Shown here piece after piece: positions 5,370 to 7,898 of a stretch of DNA of 7,898 nucleotides. This DNA comes from Candidatus Aenigmatarchaeota archaeon. GTDB taxonomy: Archaea > Aenigmatarchaeota > Aenigmatarchaeia > QMZP01. The position numbers and the translations under genes are program-made. A model generated the notes under the pieces. It saw only the letters and a program-made list of their open reading frames with translations. It made no database searches and had not been told where the DNA came from. Position 1 is the first letter of the stretch, and each line of letters opens with the position of its first letter. The stretch covers positions 1 through 7,898 of the forward strand of contig DAOVIL010000018.1 in assembly GCA_030673725.1 (NCBI GenBank), read 5' to 3'.

Positions 5370-5729
5370 TTATCCCATTATCCTTACCTTTGACCCCTTG
5401 GGGTTCTTCTCGAGCATTTCCCCTATACCCAGGCATTTTCCTCCTGCAGCCTCTATCTTCTCCTTTGCTGAGGGGGTGAACTTGAGCGCAGCTATTGTGA
5501 GTGACTTCTTTATGTCGCCTGAGCCCAGCACTATCCCAGGGACCACTATGGCCTCCTTGTCCTTTGCGTTCTTCTCCAGCCTGTACAGGCTCAGCTTATA
5601 GCCCTTCCTGCTTGGCCTGTTCAGTCCCTTGGCCACAGCCCTCCAGATGGGGGCCTTCTTCTCTGTGCCCGCTTTGTCAAGCCTCTCTATGAGGGCCTTC
5701 AGCGGGGGGTTCTTTTCCCTGATTTTCAT
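5370..5729 (-). CDS. rpl18e: Ribosomal protein L18e (eL18), large subunit
   Basis: A 119-residue protein of the archaeal/eukaryotic L18e family, absent from bacteria. Conserved parts are the N-terminal [11 protein letters not shown] (7-17), [19 protein letters not shown] (26-44), the [20 protein letters not shown] block (63-82) and the [19 protein letters not shown] end. An in-frame ATG at 5744 would add five residues. I prefer the ATG at 5729 because the TATA-like box at 5750-5757 is centred about 25 nt before it, predicting a leaderless message beginning there, and because [10 protein letters not shown] fits the family start. It is the promoter-proximal gene of the L18e-L13-S9-S10 operon, with tRNA-Leu 40 bp upstream on the same strand, an order known from other archaea. 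Confidence 0.96.
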   Translation of the reverse strand: MKIREKNPPLKALIERLDKAGTEKKAPIWRAVAKGLNRPSRKGYKLSLYRLEKNAKDKEAIVVPGIVLGSGDIKKSLTIAALKFTPSAKEKIEAAGGKCLGIGEMLEKNPKGSKVRIMG

Positions 5730-5748
5730 ACGACTACTTTGCATCTTT

Positions 5749-5758
5749 CATTTAAATG
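5749..5758 (-). promoter_or_regulatory. TATA-like box of the ribosomal protein operon
   Basis: Reading the minus strand, CATTTAAATG lies between tRNA-Leu and L18e. Its centre is about 25 nt before the ATG at 5729, the spacing of a leaderless archaeal gene. It is the main argument for the shorter L18e start. The site also gives the ribosomal genes a promoter separate from that of the tRNA. Confidence 0.5.
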
Positions 5759-5769
5759 TCTTTGTTCGA

Positions 5770-5889
5770 TGCGGGGGGCCGGATTCGAACCGACGAAGGC
5801 ACTAAGCCACACGATTTCTCACAGGCTCTCGCCTCGAAACTCAAGTCCTAGCTTGAGTCGTGCCCCTTTGGCCGCTCGGGAACCCCCGC
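5770..5889 (-). tRNA. tRNA-Leu (anticodon CAA) with a 36-nt intron
   Basis: On the minus strand a full type II tRNA can be folded. The acceptor stem GCGGGGG/CCCCCGC is perfect, with discriminator A73 and no encoded CCA. The D-arm has a CCC/GGG stem. The anticodon stem CACGA/TCGTG closes a loop CTCAAGA with anticodon CAA (reads UUG). The long variable arm has a GGC/GCC stem, and the T-arm is GTCGG/CCGGC with loop TTCGAAT. The long variable arm with A73 says Leu rather than Ser. Exon 1 is 5852-5889 and exon 2 is 5770-5815, giving an 84-nt mature tRNA. Without removing the intron the anticodon stem cannot form. A TATA-like box lies 29 nt upstream. The neighbouring order tRNA-Leu, L18e, L13, S9 is known from other archaea. 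Confidence 0.93.
5816..5851 (-). other. Archaeal tRNA intron at position 37/38 with bulge-helix-bulge
   Basis: The 36-nt insert lies after G37, the canonical site. The bulge-helix-bulge recognised by the archaeal splicing endonuclease can be drawn completely. The outer helix is the anticodon stem. The central 4-bp helix pairs exon CTCA (32-35) with intron TGAG (nt 31-34). The 5' bulge is A36-G37/C1 and the 3' bulge is A35-A36/A38, both cut after the second base. An inner intron helix pairs UAGG (2-5) with CCUG (27-30). Within the intron CTTGA/TCGAG (7-11 with 15-19) can close a small hairpin. The three A residues at the 3' junction leave the cut ambiguous by sequence alone, but the bulge geometry fixes it. 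Confidence 0.88.
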
Positions 5890-5912
5890 CTGAATAGTAT
5901 ATCTTTAAAGTA

Positions 5913-5924
5913 GTTTAATAAAAG
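5913..5924 (-). promoter_or_regulatory. TATA-like box of tRNA-Leu, overlapping the endonuclease stop
   Basis: Reading the minus strand, CTTTTATTAAAC is centred about 29 nt before the first base of the tRNA, predicting a leader of only a few nucleotides. It contains the stop codon of the endonuclease gene (5915-5917), so the tRNA promoter lies in the 3' end of that gene. A second AT-rich stretch (5896-5910) is closer but too near for a start at the tRNA 5' end. Confidence 0.45.
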
Positions 5925-6583
5925 CCTTGTTTTAGCCATAGATTGAACTTATTGACGTGCCTCTGATTTTTTGGATGAACTTCTTTGAAAAATCTTCTGA
6001 TATTTCCCTTTCCGGTAATCCTTATTTTATGTTCAGTGTACCTGCCCCGTTTGGATATTCTCTTTTTAACAAACCTAAAATTAAATCCCAGATCTCTGAA
6101 CATCTTATATACGGATTTCATCAGGTCTGGGGATACGCTGCATAATTCTATTATTGGAACGTGCCTGTGATTCTTTTGCCACTTGCTTGCATTACTATTA
6201 TAGCTCTTTTGGAAATAGATGGTACCATCTGTATCAAACAGGCCTCTTAAGAAGGGCACATGGAATTTTTTATCATTTAGAACAGATGTGGGAACAGTGA
6301 CGATAGAAGATTTGTGGCCAAGTGGCATACCCATTTTGTGAAATTCTTCGATAATCTTAGGTTTGCAGACCATAACGCCGTATGTCTTCCAATAGTGGAA
6401 GTGCCTGGGTCTAACCTCTATTCCAAAAACCTGTTTAAATAATCCTTTGATTCTTTCATAATATTCCTTTTCGTCTAGGGGATTACCTGATATTACCAAC
6501 ATTTTACTATTGTTCCCTTGGCTGGTCCATCCGTCCCCAACAAAGGCCCCCAGTAACTCAGAGAATTCGTCTGTCATCTCCAT
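5915..6583 (-). CDS. Free-standing two-motif LAGLIDADG homing endonuclease
   Basis: A 222-residue protein with two LAGLIDADG motifs about 100 residues apart: LLGAFVGDG (10-18, acidic D17) and LRGLFDTDG (112-120, D119). This is the layout of a monomeric homing endonuclease, in which each motif gives a packing helix and one metal-binding aspartate. Between and after them are basic strand-rich segments (VRPRHFHYWK; FVKKRISKRGRYTEHK) expected to contact DNA. Both catalytic acids and the C-terminus are present, so it may be active. It has its own ATG and stop, no intein splice residues, and lies outside any intron. A GTG at 6592 would add three residues; the ATG at 6583 is preferred because a TATA-like box is centred 25 nt before it. 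Third positions are much more AT-rich than in neighbouring genes, a sign of transfer. It ends 25 bp from tRNA-Leu. The target site is unknown. Confidence 0.88.
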   Translation of the reverse strand: MEMTDEFSELLGAFVGDGWTSQGNNSKMLVISGNPLDEKEYYERIKGLFKQVFGIEVRPRHFHYWKTYGVMVCKPKIIEEFHKMGMPLGHKSSIVTVPTSVLNDKKFHVPFLRGLFDTDGTIYFQKSYNSNASKWQKNHRHVPIIELCSVSPDLMKSVYKMFRDLGFNFRFVKKRISKRGRYTEHKIRITGKGNIRRFFKEVHPKNQRHVNKFNLWLKQGFY

Positions 6584-6603
6584 AATTACCACTTAAAGAC
6601 TGG

Positions 6604-6613
6604 CAATAAAACC
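6604..6613 (-). promoter_or_regulatory. TATA-like box of the endonuclease gene
   Basis: Reading the minus strand, GGTTTTATTG is centred about 25 nt before the ATG at 6583, the leaderless spacing seen elsewhere in the window. The 9-mer GTTTTATTG recurs on the plus strand at 6652-6660, facing the other way, so the region could fire in both directions. Confidence 0.45.
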
Positions 6614-6617
6614 CTAT

Positions 6618-6639
6618 GCATAGTGGCATTCCGCTATGC
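6618..6639. repeat. Inverted repeat (hairpin) upstream of the endonuclease promoter
   Basis: GCATAGTGG (6618-6626) and CCGCTATGC (6631-6639) form 9-bp arms with one mismatch (G-U in RNA) around a CATT loop. The repeat ends 4 bp from the endonuclease TATA-like box, on its upstream side. There is no adjoining T tract on the plus strand. The position suits an operator for a dimeric regulator; a terminator for a transcript entering from the right is the alternative. Confidence 0.55.
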
Positions 6640-6744
6640 CGATAAGAACGTGTTTTATTGTAACCATATCATATACCACATGAATAACAGACAGAAATCG
6701 TGTAAATACTGAATAATAACCACTTATTAACCAATTAGCACTAA

Positions 6745-6767
6745 AATTGATACAAGAATTGATACAA
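6745..6767. repeat. Two tandem copies of an 11-bp direct repeat
   Basis: AATTGATACAA occurs at 6745-6755 and again at 6757-6767, identical and separated by one G, giving a 12-bp period close to one helical turn. Tandem sites on one face of DNA are typical of regulator binding. The array is 105-127 bp upstream of the winged-helix gene, rather far for direct control of that promoter. Confidence 0.6.
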
Positions 6768-6835
6768 TACACGTAGTATAATATAATGTACAATTAAGAA
6801 GTATATATTGAAAACTATATTTTATACAAGATATA

Positions 6836-6850
6836 GATATATATAGTATA
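6836..6850 (+). promoter_or_regulatory. TATA box of the winged-helix/glycoprotein operon
   Basis: GATATATATAGTATA lies 22-36 nt before the ATG at 6872, with no Shine-Dalgarno sequence between them (CCACATAGTAATAAATAATAG), so the message is probably leaderless. The surrounding sequence is so AT-rich that the exact box is uncertain. Confidence 0.4.
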
Positions 6851-6871
6851 CCACATAGTAATAAATAATAG

Positions 6872-7081
6872 ATGCTCAGCAGTGTAAGTAAAATTGAACA
6901 CAGGATTCTCGATATTCTCAAGGACAGGCCCATTTCTGTATCAGAGCTTGCACGCAAGCTGAAGATGAGGCGCGATTTCTTGGCAGGCTACCTGGAGTCC
7001 ATGAGGGAGAGGGGCAAGCTCAGGCTCATCCAGGTTGGAAGGGCCAATGTATATCAAATAGTGGAGGGTGAGAGGAGATGA
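6872..7081 (+). CDS. Small winged helix-turn-helix protein
   Basis: A 69-residue protein that is little more than one winged-helix domain. Helix 1 is KIEHRILDILKDRP (7-20), followed by SVSELARKLKMRRDFLAGYLESM (22-44), which fits helix 2, turn and recognition helix, and a two-strand wing (LRLIQVGRANVYQIV, 50-64). The pattern is that of archaeal MarR/ArsR-like DNA-binding modules with no ligand or dimerisation domain. It lies downstream of an AT-rich promoter region and overlaps the next gene by ATGA, so it is made together with the secreted protein. It may regulate that gene, the divergent endonuclease, or itself, but nothing in the sequence shows which. GC content returns to the level of the main genome from this gene on. 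Confidence 0.8.
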   Translation: MLSSVSKIEHRILDILKDRPISVSELARKLKMRRDFLAGYLESMRERGKLRLIQVGRANVYQIVEGERR

Positions 7082-7898
7082 GGACATCATTCAAGGCACT
7101 GGTCATCCTGGTGGTCTTCATAGTCGCATCCTTCGGCATGTACATTTACATGGCGAGCGCCGCCCAACAGGCCCTGAGGGGATGGGTGACCAATGTGGAG
7201 GGAACCCAATTCCTGGTAGGCGTGAACGTGAGCGTCTGGAACACCACAGACGACCTGTTGGGGTCAAACCTGACAGACTCCAATGGGATGTATTACTTTG
7301 GTGCCATAGAGGACTCAACGCCGGTCTATCTCAACTTCACCCTCAGCGGAAAGATGCCCAGATTGAATCGGAGCTATGCCTGGCCAAGTCCACCGTACGT
7401 CTTCAACATGACAATGTACACCCAGTACAAGGGAAGTTACAATGTGACGGTAATGGACTGGACGAACAGGAGGCCGATACCGAACGCAAGTGTCAATATC
7501 ACCTGGGCGAGCACCAGCTATACGAGGACCACTGATTCCAGCGGCCAGGTGATACTTGAAGTGCCTGCCAACAGCAGCATATACCCGCAGGGAGTGTCCC
7601 ACAACTTCATAGTCTCTGCCACTGGCTATGCCACCAACACCTCAGTCACCCAGCAGTCCATTGTAGAGGACACGAACATGAACCTGACGATAACCCTTAA
7701 GGGCTCCTGCTATTTGATAGGCTATGTAATAGACAACGGCAGGAGCGCCCCCAACAATGTTTCAGGGGCATTTATACAGCTTAGGAGCCCTGACAACTCA
7801 AGCCTGATCAACTGGAGCAACATGTACTTCTACAATACCACCACTGATGCAAACGGCTACTATTCCATAAACTTCCCGGACGACGCCAGCCTGACAGA
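7078..7898 (+). CDS. Large secreted, glycosylation-rich surface protein with repeated beta-sandwich-like modules (3' truncated)
   Basis: The frame is open from ATG 7078 to the right edge (273 codons, no stop). The start overlaps the winged-helix stop (ATGA) and is preceded by GAGGAG. Residues 7-27 are a hydrophobic signal sequence after a basic MRTSFK start, with an ASA-A site near 26-29 where signal peptidase could cut; an uncleaved anchor is possible. Three modules follow, at about 33-90, 120-186 and 212 onward. Each has a strand-rich start and a T-D-x-x-G turn (TDSNGMYYF 66-74; TTDSSGQVIL 151-160; TTDANGYYSI 255-264), the pattern of carboxypeptidase-regulatory-like or Cna-B-like folds. There are 16 Asn-x-Ser/Thr sequons, about one per 17 residues, so the protein is probably heavily N-glycosylated outside the cell. 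Function is unknown; a surface-layer, adhesin or scaffold role is inference. The C-terminus and any membrane anchor or catalytic domain are out of view. Confidence 0.87.
   Translation, partial: MRTSFKALVILVVFIVASFGMYIYMASAAQQALRGWVTNVEGTQFLVGVNVSVWNTTDDLLGSNLTDSNGMYYFGAIEDSTPVYLNFTLSGKMPRLNRSYAWPSPPYVFNMTMYTQYKGSYNVTVMDWTNRRPIPNASVNITWASTSYTRTTDSSGQVILEVPANSSIYPQGVSHNFIVSATGYATNTSVTQQSIVEDTNMNLTITLKGSCYLIGYVIDNGRSAPNNVSGAFIQLRSPDNSSLINWSNMYFYNTTTDANGYYSINFPDDASLT

Larger units (their letters stand above)
6584..6871. other. AT-rich non-coding region between divergent genes
   Basis: This 288-bp gap separates the minus-strand endonuclease from the plus-strand winged-helix gene. After 6640 it is strongly AT-rich, with runs such as ATATAGATATATATAG near the right end. 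It holds the endonuclease promoter, an inverted repeat, an 11-bp tandem repeat and the winged-helix promoter. The 10-mer TATACCACAT occurs twice (6672-6681 and 6847-6856). I see no open frame longer than about 75 codons with coding character, no tRNA, and no origin-recognition-box-like motif. The composition break with both flanks fits inserted or slowly decaying DNA. Confidence 0.6.

Noticed and set aside
4308..5692. Several plus-strand frames opposite the ribosomal protein genes
   Set aside because: They are antisense to four certain ribosomal protein genes and their products are Pro/Ser/Leu-rich with no family resemblance.
5730..5744. An earlier ATG for L18e adding five residues
   Set aside because: The TATA-like box at 5749-5758 would be too close to it, while its spacing to the ATG at 5729 is right for a leaderless gene.
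5770..5889. Reading this RNA as an intronless tRNA with the ACTCAAG/CTTGAGT hairpin as anticodon arm
   Set aside because: The loop would have 6 nt and no proper anticodon loop, and the remaining 35-40 nt before the T-arm would be unexplained. The intron model pairs every stem and gives a standard tRNA-Leu.
5770..5889. tRNA-Ser instead of tRNA-Leu
   Set aside because: Both have a long variable arm, but the anticodon is CAA and the discriminator base is A, both of which point to Leu.
5915..6583. Endonuclease as an intein or as an intron-encoded gene
   Set aside because: It has its own start and stop, no host protein sequence on either side and no splicing motifs, and the only intron nearby is 36 nt long and separate.
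6680..6712. A 10-codon frame starting 24 nt after the rightward TATA-like box
   Set aside because: The spacing is suggestive, but ten codons in AT-rich DNA carry no coding signal.
5890..6871. An integrated element with an attachment-site repeat of the tRNA
   Set aside because: I found no copy of either tRNA end in the AT-rich stretch or beyond it, and no integrase gene is present.
6640..6871. AT-rich region as a replication origin
   Set aside because: No origin-recognition-box-like repeats and no orc1/cdc6 gene are seen; AT-richness alone is not enough.
7068..7535. A 155-codon plus-strand frame over the start of the surface protein gene
   Set aside because: It is out of frame with the gene starting at 7078, whose frame has a signal sequence, repeated modules and no stop to the window edge. 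The alternative has a low-complexity, Arg/His/Gly-rich product with no family resemblance.

Overview
The window is archaeal. The evidence is archaeal/eukaryotic-type ribosomal protein genes (L18e with L13, S9 and S10), an archaeal Pth2-type peptidyl-tRNA hydrolase, a prefoldin alpha subunit, class III prepilin signal peptides, a tRNA-Leu split by a bulge-helix-bulge intron, and TATA-like boxes about 25-30 nt upstream of many start codons, which implies mostly leaderless mRNAs. Arginine is mainly AGG and isoleucine often ATA. The phylum cannot be fixed from this sequence; a DPANN-type or deep euryarchaeal lineage is only a guess.

Layout, left to right. Positions 1-337 hold the 3' end of an unrecognised gene and a possible 32-residue ORF joined to it by an ATGA overlap. 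Positions 370-1281 encode ribonuclease Z, and 1320-1559 a small zinc-ribbon protein. Positions 1602-3412 form a type IV pilus-like block: a TadC/FlaJ-type membrane platform protein and two pilin-like proteins with class III signal peptides. Positions 3448-4202 are a two-gene operon, pth2 and prefoldin alpha.

The prefoldin gene meets, stop codon to stop codon with no gap, a minus-strand ribosomal operon read from right to left: L18e, L13, S9 and S10 (5729 down to 4203). Just upstream of L18e, on the same strand, lies tRNA-Leu(CAA) with a 36-nt intron (5770-5889). The order tRNA-Leu, L18e, L13, S9 is a conserved archaeal arrangement; S10 in the slot often held by rpoN is the local peculiarity.

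From 5915 to about 6870 the composition becomes AT-rich. This stretch holds a free-standing LAGLIDADG homing endonuclease on the minus strand, ending about 25 bp from the tRNA, and a 288-bp non-coding region with an inverted repeat and a short tandem repeat. Beyond it a 69-residue winged-helix protein is coupled (ATGA overlap) to a large secreted, asparagine-glycosylation-rich protein built from repeated beta-sandwich-like modules, which runs off the right edge.

Functionally the window combines translation and RNA maturation (RNase Z, Pth2, ribosomal proteins, spliced tRNA, prefoldin) with cell-surface genes (pilus platform, two pilins, the glycoprotein). I see no CRISPR array, rRNA, transposase or defence system. 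The points most worth a second look are the tRNA intron with two competing structures, the endonuclease beside it, the regulator-glycoprotein pair, the zinc-ribbon protein and the rearranged end of the ribosomal operon.
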